The position numbers were made by a program, and so were the translations under genes. The notes under the pieces were generated by a model, which made no database searches, was not told the DNA's origin, and worked only from the letters and a program-made list of their open reading frames with translations. From Streptomyces longhuiensis (lineage in GTDB: Bacteria; Actinomycetota; Actinomycetes; Streptomycetales; Streptomycetaceae), in assembly GCF_020616555.1 (NCBI RefSeq), contig NZ_CP085173.1, positions 6,898,001-6,962,000 on the forward strand: 64,000 nucleotides of DNA, read 5' to 3'. Position 1 is the first letter of the stretch. Each line of letters starts with the position of its first letter. Positions 26,916 through 36,683 of the stretch are shown piece by piece.

Positions 26916-28436
26916 ATGACCAGCAGCGACCGGAGCCAGGCAGTGGACGTTCAAGAATTCAAGACGTACGAGGTGCGCACCTACGGGTGCCAGATGAACG
27001 TCCACGACTCCGAGCGGCTCTCCGGCCTCCTTGAGGACGCCGGATACGTCCGTGCGCCCGAGGGCGCCGACGGTGACGCCGACGTCGTCGTCTTCAACAC
27101 GTGCGCCGTCCGCGAGAACGCGGACAACAAGCTGTACGGCAATCTCGGCCGCCTGGCGCCGATGAAGACGAAGCGGCCCGGTATGCAGATCGCCGTCGGC
27201 GGCTGCCTCGCGCAGAAGGACCGCGACACCATCGTGCAGCGGGCCCCGTGGGTGGACGTCGTCTTCGGCACGCACAACATCGGCAAGCTGCCCGTCCTCC
27301 TGGAGCGCGCCCGCATCCAGGAGGAGGCGCAGGTCGAGATCGCCGAGTCCCTGGAGGCCTTCCCCTCCACGCTGCCGACCCGCCGCGAGAGCGCGTACGC
27401 GGCCTGGGTCTCCATCTCCGTCGGCTGCAACAACACCTGCACCTTCTGCATCGTGCCCGCCCTGCGGGGCAAGGAGAAGGACCGCAGGACCGGCGACATC
27501 CTCGCCGAGATCGAGGCGCTCGTCGGCGAGGGCGTCAGCGAGATCACCCTGCTCGGCCAGAACGTGAACGCGTACGGCTCGGACATCGGTGACCGCGAGG
27601 CCTTCAGCAAGCTGCTGCGCGCCTGCGGGAAGATCGAGGGCCTGGAGCGGGTGCGCTTCACGTCCCCGCACCCGCGCGACTTCACCGACGACGTGATCGC
27701 CGCCATGGCCGAGACGCCGAACGTGATGCCCCAGCTGCACATGCCGATGCAGTCCGGCTCGGACACCGTCCTGAAGGCGATGCGCCGGTCCTACCGTCAG
27801 GAGCGCTACCTCGGGATCATCGAGAAGGTGCGCGCCGCGATCCCGCACGCCGCCATCTCCACGGACATCATCGTGGGCTTCCCCGGCGAGACCGAGGAGG
27901 ACTTCGAGCAGACGATGCACGCGGTCCGCGAGGCCCGCTTCGCGAACGCCTTCACGTTCCAGTACTCCAAGCGGCCCGGGACTCCGGCGGCGACCATGGA
28001 GGGCCAGATCCCCAAGGAGGTCGTCCAGGAGCGCTACATGCGCCTGGTCGAACTCCAGGAGGAGATCTCCTGGGACGAGAACAAGAAGCAGGTCGGCCGC
28101 ACCCTGGAGCTGATGGTCGCCGAGGGCGAGGGCCGCAAGGACGGTGCCACGCACCGCCTGTCCGGCCGCGCCCCCGACAACCGCCTGGTGCACTTCACCA
28201 AGCCGGACACCGAGGTGCGCCCCGGTGACGTGGTCACCGTCGAGATCACCTACGCGGCCCCGCACCACCTGCTCGCCGAGGGCGACGTCCTCGAAGTGCG
28301 CCGCACGCGCGCGGGTGACGCCTGGGAGAAGCGGAACGCGGAGCCCGAGCAGAAGCAGGGCGTCATGCTCGGCCTGCCCTCGGTGGGCGTCCCGGCCCCG
28401 CTGCCGGCGGCCACGGGCGGCTGCGCCGTCAACTGA
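26916..28436 (+). CDS. miaB: tRNA-2-methylthio-N6-dimethylallyladenosine synthase MiaB
   Basis: A 506-residue radical SAM methylthiotransferase. The N-terminal UPF0004 domain carries cluster cysteines 25 (TYGCQMN), 63 (NTCAVREN) and 97 (GGCLAQKD). The radical SAM cluster is GCNNTCTFC (171, 175, 178). A TRAM domain follows at about 395-460. It adds a methylthio group to i6A37 of tRNAs, after MiaA (encoded at 30137). ATG 26916 follows GGAG; the frame is open upstream within korB but lacks a site. The stop codon lies inside a direct repeat that runs into a long hairpin. Confidence 0.96.
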   Translation: MTSSDRSQAVDVQEFKTYEVRTYGCQMNVHDSERLSGLLEDAGYVRAPEGADGDADVVVFNTCAVRENADNKLYGNLGRLAPMKTKRPGMQIAVGGCLAQKDRDTIVQRAPWVDVVFGTHNIGKLPVLLERARIQEEAQVEIAESLEAFPSTLPTRRESAYAAWVSISVGCNNTCTFCIVPALRGKEKDRRTGDILAEIEALVGEGVSEITLLGQNVNAYGSDIGDREAFSKLLRACGKIEGLERVRFTSPHPRDFTDDVIAAMAETPNVMPQLHMPMQSGSDTVLKAMRRSYRQERYLGIIEKVRAAIPHAAISTDIIVGFPGETEEDFEQTMHAVREARFANAFTFQYSKRPGTPAATMEGQIPKEVVQERYMRLVELQEEISWDENKKQVGRTLELMVAEGEGRKDGATHRLSGRAPDNRLVHFTKPDTEVRPGDVVTVEITYAAPHHLLAEGDVLEVRRTRAGDAWEKRNAEPEQKQGVMLGLPSVGVPAPLPAATGGCAVN

Positions 28437-28480
28437 CGGCACCACACCCAGGGAGTGGTGCCGTCAACTGACGGCACCAC
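28425..28480 (+). repeat. 21-bp direct repeat spanning the miaB stop codon
   Basis: Two identical 21-bp copies at 28425-28445 and 28460-28480, offset by 35 bases. The first contains the last miaB codons and its TGA; the second forms the centre of the terminator hairpin. Each copy also contains the short palindrome CCGTCA-AC-TGACGG. Confidence 0.85.
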
Positions 28481-28490
28481 TCCCTGGGTG
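28445..28490. terminator. Very strong terminator hairpin after miaB
   Basis: Perfect 22-bp arms at 28445-28466 and 28469-28490 with only two bases between them, starting 8 bases after the miaB stop. It should halt transcription from miaB and isolate the dioxygenase-like gene downstream. Confidence 0.85.
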
Positions 28491-28518
28491 CACCACGAGG
28501 CGCAGTAGGCTGCCGATC

Positions 28519-29238
28519 ATGCTTGTCGCCGCCGCCGTCTGCCCCTGCCCGCCCCTGCTCGTGCCCGAGGTCGCCGCGGGTGCGGCCCCCGAGCTGGACG
28601 CCGCGCGCGCGGCCTGTGACCAGGCGGTCCGCGCGGTCCTGGCCGCCCGGCCCGACCTGATCGTGGTCGTCGGCGAAGGGCCGGTGACCCGCACGCACGA
28701 GCAGGGCGCCACGGGCGGTTTCCAGCCGTTCGGCTTGGACCGTGAATTCCGTCTGGGCGTGGCTCCCGAGGGTTCCGAGGCGCCGGCGGACCGGCTGCCC
28801 CTGTCGCTCACGGTGGGCGCCTGGCTGCTCGACCGCGCCGGGTGGACCGGCCCTGTGGAGGGCTACGAGGCCGAGGGCGACAGGTCCTGGCCCGCCAACG
28901 GCGAGGAAGGCGTGCACCTCGCGGCGCGGGCCGACCGCGTGGGATTCCTGGTCATGGGCGACGGGACGGCCTGCCGCAGCGTCAAGGCCCCCGGCTACCT
29001 GGACGACCGTGCCGAAGGGGTCGACGCGTCGATCGCCCAGGCCCTGGGCAACGGCGACCGCGACGGATTCCTCGCGAGCCTCGACGCCGACCTCGCCCGC
29101 GAACTCAAGGTCTCCGGCCGCTCCCCGTGGCAGGTCCTCACGGCAGCCACGGCAGCCTGCGACGAGGACCGCAACTGGCAGGTCCTGTACGAGGAGGCCC
29201 CCTACGGAGTGGGCTACTTCGTCGCCGGCTGGTCGTAG
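28519..29238 (+). CDS. Class III extradiol dioxygenase (LigB/MEMO-like) family protein
   Basis: A 239-residue protein with the N-terminal CPCPPLLVPEVA and the GEGPVTR segment of the Memo/LigB-like superfamily seen across Streptomyces. The metal-binding His pattern of true extradiol dioxygenases is not obvious, so enzyme activity is not assured and function is unknown. ATG 28519 is chosen as the start of the hydrophobic opening. It stands alone between two terminators. Confidence 0.7.
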   Translation: MLVAAAVCPCPPLLVPEVAAGAAPELDAARAACDQAVRAVLAARPDLIVVVGEGPVTRTHEQGATGGFQPFGLDREFRLGVAPEGSEAPADRLPLSLTVGAWLLDRAGWTGPVEGYEAEGDRSWPANGEEGVHLAARADRVGFLVMGDGTACRSVKAPGYLDDRAEGVDASIAQALGNGDRDGFLASLDADLARELKVSGRSPWQVLTAATAACDEDRNWQVLYEEAPYGVGYFVAGWS

Positions 29239-29323
29239 ACACGAGCGCACACACAGTCGGGGGAGAGCCTGCTCTAAGCGGGCCGGCGCCTGCCGGCGAA
29301 CGGCGGCACCACGCACGAACGGC

Positions 29324-29359
29324 GACGGCCGCGGAGCCACAAAAGGCTCCGCGGCCGTC
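29324..29359. terminator. Bidirectional hairpin between convergent genes
   Basis: Perfect 15-bp arms at 29324-29338 and 29345-29359 with loop ACAAAA, between the dioxygenase-like gene (rightward) and the antitoxin-like gene (leftward). Confidence 0.78.
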
Positions 29360-29381
29360 CGCAATGTGCTGGTAGCGCGCC

Positions 29382-29630
29382 TCAGGAGGCGGGGGGAGGC
29401 GGCGGTGCGCCGCCGCCCTTGTCCTGACCCCGCTGCCCGAAGCGGTCCATGGAGTCCTTGGCCTTGCTGGTGCCTGTCTGGATCTGGTCGCTGTACTTGC
29501 CCTGGGTCTTCTCGTCGGCCGTCTTCGAGGCCTTGTCCATACCCTGGTCGATCTTGTCCCCGTGCTGCCGCGCGAGGTCAGAGGCCTTGTCCTTGTGGAG
29601 CTTGGATTTCAACGTGTCCAGGATGCCCAT
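29382..29630 (-). CDS. MT0933/Rv0909-like antitoxin-family protein
   Basis: An 82-residue highly charged protein. MGILDTLKSKLHKDK and the Lys/Asp/Gln-rich repeats (HGDKIDQGMDKASK) match the small actinobacterial MT0933-type antitoxin family; the C-terminus is Gly/Pro-rich. No adjacent gene looks like a toxin, so it may be an orphan or a general helical stress protein. Confidence 0.72.
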   Translation of the reverse strand: MGILDTLKSKLHKDKASDLARQHGDKIDQGMDKASKTADEKTQGKYSDQIQTGTSKAKDSMDRFGQRGQDKGGGAPPPPPAS

Positions 29631-29654
29631 GGGTTCACCTTCACTCGCGGATGA

Positions 29655-29954
29655 CTACTTGCGGGCGCCCTCACCGGCCTCGCTGTCGGCCACCTGCTCC
29701 GCGGACTGCTGCTTGGGAATCTCCACGGGCTCAGCGGCGGCGGGCTCGGGGGTGTCGGCAGCCTCCGTGGACGCCTCCGGCGCCGCGGCATCGGAGGCCG
29801 AGGAGGTGTCGGCAGCCCCGGAAGTCCCGGGGGAGGAGTGCTCGGCCTCGGGCTCGGCCTTCAGAGCGGTGGCCTGCGCCTCAGGGGCTGAGGCCTCCTC
29901 CGTGGCCTTCTCCGCGCCCTTCGACTTCCGGCGAAACATGGCGAAAACACCCAT
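29655..29954 (-). CDS. Low-complexity Ala/Glu-rich hypothetical protein
   Basis: A 99-residue protein, acidic and rich in Ala, Glu, Ser and Pro after a short basic start (MFRRKSKG); probably disordered. An alternative start is the ATG five codons in. I recognise no domain. It lies 24 bases upstream of the antitoxin-like gene on the same strand and may be co-transcribed with it. Confidence 0.55.
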   Translation of the reverse strand: MGVFAMFRRKSKGAEKATEEASAPEAQATALKAEPEAEHSSPGTSGAADTSSASDAAAPEASTEAADTPEPAAAEPVEIPKQQSAEQVADSEAGEGARK

Positions 29955-30136
29955 TTCAACTCCATACGTTACTCGTGCGGGCGAAATCCCGCGCCGCCCG
30001 GTGCGTCCGATTGCGTCGCCCGGGCCTGAGGCACTCGAAACCGGCGGTCGGAACCTCGCAACAGGGAACGACCCCGGACCTGCGGCGTCACGTAGCTCGT
30101 TCGGGAACAGGTTCCGACGTTTGCGAGACTGGGGCG

Positions 30137-31075
30137 GTGAGTAGTGCAGCTCCCGCTCCGCGGGTCATCGCCGTCGTCGGACCCACTGCGGCCGGAAAGT
30201 CCGATCTGGGCGTTTTTCTCGCCAGGGAACTCGGCGGCGAGGTCGTCAACGCCGACTCCATGCAGCTCTACCGGGGGATGGACATCGGCACCGCCAAACT
30301 GACGCCCGAGGAACGCGGCGGCGTCCCGCACCACCTCCTGGACATCTGGGACGTCACCGAGGCCGCCAGCGTCGCGGAGTACCAGAAGCTCGCCCGTGCC
30401 GAGATCGACCGGCTGCTCGCCGAGGGGCGCTGGCCCGTCCTGGTCGGCGGCTCCGGCCTCTACGTCCGCGGGGCGGTGGACCACCTGGAGTTCCCGGGCA
30501 CCGACCCCGAGGTGCGCGCCCGCCTGGAGGAGGAGCTCGCCCTGCGCGGCTCCGGCGCCCTGCACGCCCGCCTCGCCGTCTCCGACCCCGGGGCCGCCCA
30601 GGCGATCCTGCCGAGCAACGGCCGCCGCATCGTCCGCGCCCTCGAAGTGATCGAGATCACGGGCAAGCCCTTCACGGCCAATCTGCCGGGCCACGAGTCC
30701 GTCTACGACACCGTCCAGATCGGCGTCGACGTGGCGCGCCCGGAACTCGACGAGCGCATCGCGACCCGCGTCGACCGCATGTGGGACGCCGGGCTCGTGG
30801 ACGAGGTGCGCACCCTGGAGGCGCGAGGCCTGCGGGAAGGGCGTACGGCGTCGCGTGCGCTCGGCTACCAGCAGGTGCTCGCCGCGCTGGCGGGGGAATG
30901 CACCGAGGACGAGGCGCGCGCCGAGACCGTCCGCGCCACCAAGCGCTTCGCGCGCCGTCAGGACTCCTGGTTCCGGCGCGATCCGCGCGTCCATTGGCTC
31001 AGCGGCGCGGCGGCCGAACGCGGGGAACTCCCGGCCCGGGCAATGACGTTGATCGAACGACCGGTCACAGCCTGA
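30137..31075 (+). CDS. miaA: tRNA dimethylallyltransferase MiaA
   Basis: A 312-residue enzyme with the P-loop GPTAAGKSD near the N-terminus, NADSMQLYRGMDIGTAK, and GGSGLYVRG. It transfers a dimethylallyl group to A37 of tRNAs reading UNN codons, the substrate step for MiaB encoded just upstream. The start is GTG 30137, where the conserved domain begins; the frame is open far upstream without similarity. Confidence 0.96.
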   Translation: MSSAAPAPRVIAVVGPTAAGKSDLGVFLARELGGEVVNADSMQLYRGMDIGTAKLTPEERGGVPHHLLDIWDVTEAASVAEYQKLARAEIDRLLAEGRWPVLVGGSGLYVRGAVDHLEFPGTDPEVRARLEEELALRGSGALHARLAVSDPGAAQAILPSNGRRIVRALEVIEITGKPFTANLPGHESVYDTVQIGVDVARPELDERIATRVDRMWDAGLVDEVRTLEARGLREGRTASRALGYQQVLAALAGECTEDEARAETVRATKRFARRQDSWFRRDPRVHWLSGAAAERGELPARAMTLIERPVTA

Positions 31076-31182
31076 TCACGTGATGGCATCGGGACGCTCC
31101 GGCCGTCATCGTGGCCCCTGGGAGCGTGCCATCATCGACCATCGATCGACCAGTGGAGTCCGAAGTGGGAGGGCGCGTGGCG

Positions 31183-31650
31183 ATGGAGGCCGGCCCTCGT
31201 GACACCGCACCCGGCGGGGAACAGCTGAGCCCTGACGGACCGGACGCGACCCCGGACGGTGTGATCGCCGACGGCCCCACGGCCGAGGAGCTCGCATCGC
31301 AGGCCGGGGGCGCCGAGGTCGAGGTGGAGCTGCGCCCGCAGCGCCGCCTGCGCCTGTGGCAGCTCGCGCCCATCGTGATCCTCTCCGCGATCGGCTCCCT
31401 GATGTTCGCGTTCCCGCTCTTCTTCGAATTCGGGGACGGCGGGGCCGTAGTGGCCATGCTGGGGCTGTTGATCAGCTCCTGCGCCGCCGGCTGGGGAATG
31501 ATGGCCGCGCGCCGCGTGGGCTACACCTGGCCCGGCTTCCCGGCCCGCGGATCGGGCCGGCGCCCGGACTGGCGGGTCGTCGGCGCGTACGCGGTCGTGG
31601 TCGCCGCCGTCGCCGTCCTCGCCGTGTGGCGCGTCGCCCGCCTGCGCTAG
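31183..31650 (+). CDS. Small membrane protein of unknown function
   Basis: About 155 residues: an acidic, disordered N-terminus, then three predicted membrane helices (LWQLAPIVILSAIGSLMFAF, the AVVAMLGLLISSCAAGWGMM stretch, and VVGAYAVVVAAVAVLAVW). The start is ATG 31183 with GGAGGG nine bases before it; GTG 31177 in frame is nearly as likely. It lies between miaA and dapF, consistent with a conserved but uncharacterised Streptomyces gene. Confidence 0.65.
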   Translation: MEAGPRDTAPGGEQLSPDGPDATPDGVIADGPTAEELASQAGGAEVEVELRPQRRLRLWQLAPIVILSAIGSLMFAFPLFFEFGDGGAVVAMLGLLISSCAAGWGMMAARRVGYTWPGFPARGSGRRPDWRVVGAYAVVVAAVAVLAVWRVARLR

Positions 31651-31767
31651 GGCCTTTCGCTCGGATCAGGCTGGACTCGCGGGGGCCGGCACGCGCATCT
31701 GCGGCGTCGGCGTCCACGTACCGGGCCGTCCCGACGGGCTGTCGGCGCCACCCCGTACGATCGAGGA

Positions 31768-32646
31768 ATGAGCACGCGGATCGCCTTCCTCAAGGGTCAC
31801 GGGACCGAGAACGACTTCGTGATCGTCCCCGACCCGGAGAACGCCCTGGAGCTGCCCCCGACGGCCGTCGCGGCCCTGTGCGACCGTCGCGCCGGAATCG
31901 GCGGCGACGGCCTGCTGCACGTGGTGCGCTCCGCCGCCCACCCCGACGCGCGGCACCTGGCTTCCGAAGCCGAGTGGTTCATGGACTACCGCAACGGCGA
32001 CGGCTCGATCGCCGAGATGTGCGGCAACGGCGTGCGGGTGTTCGCCCACTACCTCCAGCACGCCGGCCATGTCGGCGAGGGCGACCTCGCGGTGGCCACG
32101 CGCGGAGGCGTGAAGAGCGTGCACATCGACAAGGAGGGCGACATCACGGTCGGCATGGGCAAGGCCCTCCTCCCCGAAGGGGATGTCACCGTCAGTGTCG
32201 CCGACCACAGTTGGCCCGCGCGCAACGTGAACATGGGCAACCCCCACGCCGTCGCCTTCGTGGACGACCTCGCCCAGGCCGGCAACCTCTTCACGGCCCC
32301 GCCCTTCACCCCGGCCACGGCCTACCCGGACGGGGTGAACGTCGAGTTCGTCGTCGACCGCGGCCCCCGCCACGTCGCCATGAGGGTCCACGAGCGCGGC
32401 GTGGGCGAGACCCGCTCGTGCGGCACGGGCGCGTGCGCCGTGGCTGTCGCGGCGGCCCGCAGGGACGGCCTGGACCCGGCGGTCACCGGATCGCCGGTGA
32501 CGTACGCCGTGGACCTGCCCGGCGGACAGCTCGTGATCACGGAGCGTGCCGACGGCGAGATCGAGATGACGGGACCCGCGGTGATCGTCGCCGAGGGAGA
32601 GATCGACACGGACTGGCTGGCGGGTCTCGAAACCGTAAACCCCTGA
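31768..32646 (+). CDS. dapF: Diaminopimelate epimerase DapF
   Basis: A 292-residue enzyme with both catalytic cysteines: one in IAEMCGNGVRVF and one in ETRSCGTGACAVA. It interconverts LL- and meso-diaminopimelate; Streptomyces use the LL form in peptidoglycan and the meso form for lysine. ATG 31768 begins the conserved KGHGTENDFV segment. Confidence 0.97.
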   Translation: MSTRIAFLKGHGTENDFVIVPDPENALELPPTAVAALCDRRAGIGGDGLLHVVRSAAHPDARHLASEAEWFMDYRNGDGSIAEMCGNGVRVFAHYLQHAGHVGEGDLAVATRGGVKSVHIDKEGDITVGMGKALLPEGDVTVSVADHSWPARNVNMGNPHAVAFVDDLAQAGNLFTAPPFTPATAYPDGVNVEFVVDRGPRHVAMRVHERGVGETRSCGTGACAVAVAAARRDGLDPAVTGSPVTYAVDLPGGQLVITERADGEIEMTGPAVIVAEGEIDTDWLAGLETVNP

Positions 32647-32783
32647 ACGTTCGCTCGAATGGGTGATCCGTTTCACGCTGGGCGAGAGGGGGACTGCTCC
32701 ACGTGATGGGCTCGGTAGCATCAAGCACCGGCCCGGGCGGGAACCCCGCAGACCGCCGCCGGTCGACGCAGCCGGAGGTGCTC

Positions 32784-34913
32784 ATGAGTGCGGAGGCGAC
32801 CAATCCCGCTACGCCGGGCCCGATCACACCGGGCGCGCACCGTCGGCGCGGCCGTCCCCGGATCGACCTGCGCCGCATCGGCTGGGCCGCGCTCCTCGGC
32901 CCCGCCGACGGCAACCGGCTGCCCGACGCGATCGGCCACGTGGTCGAGGCCCACCGTGCCCACCACCCCGAAGCGCCCCTGGAGCCGCTGCGCCGGGCGT
33001 ACGTCCTGGCCGAGTCCTCCCACCGGGGACAGATGCGCAAGAGCGGCGAGCCCTACATCACACACCCGCTCGCCGTGACGCTGATCCTCGCCGAGCTGGG
33101 CGCCGAGACGACGACCCTGACCGCGTCCCTCCTCCACGACACCGTCGAGGACACCGAGGTGACGCTCGATCAGGTGCGTGCGGAGTTCGGCGAAGAGGTC
33201 GCCTATCTCGTCGACGGCGTGACCAAGCTCGAGAAGGTCGACTACGGAGCGGCCGCCGAACCCGAGACCTTCCGCAAGATGCTCGTCGCCACCGGCAACG
33301 ACGTGCGCGTCATGTCGATCAAACTCGCCGACCGGCTGCACAACATGCGCACCCTCGGCGTGATGCGCCCCGAGAAACAGGAGCGCATCGCCAAGGTCAC
33401 CCGCGACGTCCTCATCCCGCTCGCCGAACGCCTCGGCGTCCAGGCACTCAAGACCGAGCTCGAGGACCTCGTCTTCGCGATCCTGCACCCCGACGAGTAC
33501 GCGGAGACCCGCGAGCTCATCGCGGCCAACGACGCGCGGGGCACCGATCCGCTCACGGAGATCGCCGACGACGCGCGTGCTGTCCTGAAGGACGCCGGGA
33601 TCGCGGCCGAAGTGCTGATCAGGCCACGCCACTTCGTCTCCGTGCACCGCGCGAGACGCAAGCGGGGAACGCTGCGCGGAGCGGACTTCGGGCGCCTGCT
33701 GGTACTCGTCGGTGAGGACGCCGACTGCTACGGGGTGCTCGGCGAGCTGCACACGTGCTTCACGCCCGTCGTCTCGGAGTTCAAGGACTTCATCGCCGTA
33801 CCGAAGTTCAACCTGTACCAGTCGCTGCACACAGCCGTGTCGCGCGGTGACGGCGAAGTCGCCGAAGTCCTCATCCGTACCCACCAGATGCACAAGGTCG
33901 CCGAGGCCGGAGTCGTCGCGCTCGGCAATCCCTACGCTCCTCCCGCGGACGAGCAGACGGACCGAATGGGGGAGCGTGCCGACCCGACCAGGCCCGGCTG
34001 GCTCTCCCGCCTCCTCGACTGGCAGCAGGCCGCCCCGGACGCGGACACCTTCTGGTCGACGCTGCGCGAAGACCTCGCCCAGGACCGCGAGATCACCGTC
34101 TTCCGGCCGGACGGCGGCACGCTCGGCCTGCCCGCGGGCGCCAGCTGCGTCGACGCCGCGTACGCCCAGTACGGCGAGGACGCGCACGCCTGCATCGGAG
34201 CCCGGGTCAACGGCCGGCTGGCGACGCTCAGCACGGTCCTGAGTGACGGGGACACCGTCCAGCTCCTCATGGGCCAGGACCCCGCCTCCGAGCCCTCCAG
34301 GGACTGGCTCGACCACGCCCGCACACCCGCCGCGCAAATCGCCATCCGGCGCTGGCTCGCGACCCACCCGGCCACGCCCCAGCCCGAGCCCGAGGACAGG
34401 CGCGCCCCGGAGTCGGCTCCCAGGACGCCTCAGGGCGCGCCCGCGGGCCGCCTCGCCGAGGCGAACGCCGTCGTGGACCAGCCGGGCGCCTCAGTCCGCC
34501 TCGCGGGCTGCTGTACGCCCGTACCGCCCGACGAGGTGACCGCCTTCGCCGTACGCGGCGGTGTCGTGACCGTGCACCGCGCGGAGTGTCATGGTGTGGC
34601 GCGCATGAAGAGCACGGGACGCGCCGAGGTCGGCGTGCACTGGGGCGACACCACGGAGTGCCGGGTGTCCCTGATCGCCGAATCGTTCAGCCGGCCGCAT
34701 CTGCTGGCCGATCTCACCGAAGCCATCGCCCTGGAGAGCGTCGCCGTGATCTCGGCGACCGTGGAACCGCCCACCCAGGGCCGCGTACGCCACACCTACA
34801 CGCTCCAACTCCCCGACGCGACAACGCTCCCCGGACTCATGCGCGCCATGCGCAACATCGCAGGGGTGTACGACGTCAGCCGCGCACAGCACCCCGCCCA
34901 GACCACCTCGTAG
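32784..34913 (+). CDS. rshA: RelA/SpoT-family (p)ppGpp synthetase/hydrolase, RshA-like
   Basis: A 709-residue Rel-type protein. The HD hydrolase site is intact: YITHP (His94), LLHDTVEDT (His118, Asp119, Glu122, Asp123) and LADRLHN (Asp183, Asn187). The synthetase domain is recognisable (Asp301, VPKFNLYQSLHT, Glu361 in EVLIRT) but diverges: the usual AIR after the metal Asp and the EVQIRT/AAHW motifs are altered. TGS and ACT domains follow (about 430-490 and 640-705). It probably turns over (p)ppGpp; a second, canonical RelA is expected elsewhere. I recall the S. coelicolor equivalent as RshA. ATG 32784 is chosen for GGAGG seven bases upstream; GTG 32703 is an alternative. Confidence 0.88.
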   Translation: MSAEATNPATPGPITPGAHRRRGRPRIDLRRIGWAALLGPADGNRLPDAIGHVVEAHRAHHPEAPLEPLRRAYVLAESSHRGQMRKSGEPYITHPLAVTLILAELGAETTTLTASLLHDTVEDTEVTLDQVRAEFGEEVAYLVDGVTKLEKVDYGAAAEPETFRKMLVATGNDVRVMSIKLADRLHNMRTLGVMRPEKQERIAKVTRDVLIPLAERLGVQALKTELEDLVFAILHPDEYAETRELIAANDARGTDPLTEIADDARAVLKDAGIAAEVLIRPRHFVSVHRARRKRGTLRGADFGRLLVLVGEDADCYGVLGELHTCFTPVVSEFKDFIAVPKFNLYQSLHTAVSRGDGEVAEVLIRTHQMHKVAEAGVVALGNPYAPPADEQTDRMGERADPTRPGWLSRLLDWQQAAPDADTFWSTLREDLAQDREITVFRPDGGTLGLPAGASCVDAAYAQYGEDAHACIGARVNGRLATLSTVLSDGDTVQLLMGQDPASEPSRDWLDHARTPAAQIAIRRWLATHPATPQPEPEDRRAPESAPRTPQGAPAGRLAEANAVVDQPGASVRLAGCCTPVPPDEVTAFAVRGGVVTVHRAECHGVARMKSTGRAEVGVHWGDTTECRVSLIAESFSRPHLLADLTEAIALESVAVISATVEPPTQGRVRHTYTLQLPDATTLPGLMRAMRNIAGVYDVSRAQHPAQTTS

Positions 34914-34980
34914 GGCCTCATTCGGGTGGGTGTGGCGCGTCCCGCCGGAGTCCGGACGCGGACGCTGGTAGCCGTAGTTC

Positions 34981-36459
34981 ATGCTGCTCACCCCCCGCAC
35001 CATCCGCATGGGCACCGCGCTCGTCGCCGCGGCCGCCTCCACCGCACTCCTCGCCGCGAGCGCTCCGCCGGCGGCCGTCCCGCTGGGCATCGGCGACCGG
35101 CTCTTCCCGCACCTCGGCAATCCGGGCTACGACGTGGAGTCGTACGACATCGCGTTCACGTACCACGGCGACAACAAGAAGCCGCTCGACGCCGTCACCA
35201 AGATCGACGCCACGGCGACCGCCCGCCTCGAGCAGGTGAATCTCGACTTCTCGCACGGAACCGTCCGCTCCGTGGAGGTCAACGGCAGGCCCGCGCGGTT
35301 CGACACCAGCGACGAGGACCTGGTCGTCACGCCCGAGAGCGCCGTGCCGGAAGGTGCCCCGCTGGAGATCACCGTGCGGCACACCAGCAACCCGGTACCC
35401 GGCAAGGAGGAGGGCGGCTGGGTGCAGACCAAGGACGGTCTCGCCATGGCCAATCAGGCCGACGCCGCGCACCGGGTGTTCCCGAGCAACGACCACCCTT
35501 CGGACAAGGCCCGGTTCACGTTCCGGGTCACCGCCCCCAAGGCGCTCACGGTCGTCGCCAACGGGGTGCCCTTCCTGAAGATGCGCCGCGGCGCGGATAC
35601 CAGCTGGTCGTACCGCACCCTCCACCCCATGGCCACCGAGCTGGCGCAGGTCTCGATCGGTCGCTCCACGGTGCTGCACCGCGAGGGGCCGCACGGGCTG
35701 CCCGTCCGTGACGTGGTGCCCGCCAAGGACCGCAAGGTCCTCGAACCGTGGCTCAAGAAGACACCCGCCCAGCTCGCCTGGATGGAAGGGAAGGTCGGCC
35801 GCTACCCCTTCGAGAACTACGGCCTCCTGATCGCCCAGGCCCGGACCGGCTTCGAGCTGGAGACCCAGACGCTCTCCCTCTTCGAGAAGGACATCTTCAC
35901 GGAGCCCGCGTACCCCGCCTGGTACATCGACTCGATCATGGTCCACGAGATGGCGCACCAGTGGTTCGGCGACAGCGTCAGCCCGCGCACCTGGTCCGAC
36001 CTGTGGCTGAACGAGGGCCACGCCAGCTGGTACGAGGCCCTTTACGCCCAGGAGAAGGGGCACCAGTCCATGGCCAAGCGCATGCGCGAGGCCTACCGGG
36101 CCTCGGACGGCTGGCGCGCCGCGGGTGGCCCGCCCGCCGCCCCCAAGGGCCCGAGGCCGGGCCAGAAGATCAGCCTCTTCCGGCCCGTGGTCTACGACGG
36201 CAGCTCCCTCGTGCTCTACGCGCTCCGCCAGGAGATCGGCACCCCGGCCTTCGAACGGCTGGAGCGCGACTGGGTGCGCACACACCGTGACGGCACGGCG
36301 AGCACGGCGGACTTCATCAGCCTCGCCTCGCAGACCTCCGGCCGCGATCTCCAGGGCTTCTTCCGGGCCTGGCTGTACGGCAAGAAGACGCCGCCGATGC
36401 CGGGGCACCCGGACTGGAAGTCGGCGCCGGTGGAGAAGGCGAAGCCGGTCAAGGGATAG
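34981..36459 (+). CDS. Secreted M1-family zinc metallopeptidase
   Basis: A 492-residue protein starting with a probable signal peptide (basic start, then VAAAASTALLAASAPPAA). The zinc site is HEMAHQWFGD with the distant Glu in LWLNEGHASW (HExxH-18-E). The exopeptidase GAMEN motif is replaced by the ELETQT segment, as in related actinobacterial M1 proteins. It probably trims peptides outside the cell. Confidence 0.92.
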   Translation: MLLTPRTIRMGTALVAAAASTALLAASAPPAAVPLGIGDRLFPHLGNPGYDVESYDIAFTYHGDNKKPLDAVTKIDATATARLEQVNLDFSHGTVRSVEVNGRPARFDTSDEDLVVTPESAVPEGAPLEITVRHTSNPVPGKEEGGWVQTKDGLAMANQADAAHRVFPSNDHPSDKARFTFRVTAPKALTVVANGVPFLKMRRGADTSWSYRTLHPMATELAQVSIGRSTVLHREGPHGLPVRDVVPAKDRKVLEPWLKKTPAQLAWMEGKVGRYPFENYGLLIAQARTGFELETQTLSLFEKDIFTEPAYPAWYIDSIMVHEMAHQWFGDSVSPRTWSDLWLNEGHASWYEALYAQEKGHQSMAKRMREAYRASDGWRAAGGPPAAPKGPRPGQKISLFRPVVYDGSSLVLYALRQEIGTPAFERLERDWVRTHRDGTASTADFISLASQTSGRDLQGFFRAWLYGKKTPPMPGHPDWKSAPVEKAKPVKG

Positions 36460-36683
36460 GCCGTCGACCGGCGGCGAACAGCCCAGGCGGGACACGCTTC
36501 GGGGCCCGCGCCGGCGGGCATTAAGTCGGGTGACGAGACGGGCCGTGCCGTGCGACCATCTTCAGGTCGGCGGCGCGGCCGGCCCGGGAATCTACGGACG
36601 GCCCGGGACGTTGTGTCAGTCGAAGGACCACGCTGTCATGCGCGGGCCGTCAGACATTCCGAACACCTCGACGTAAGGATCCA

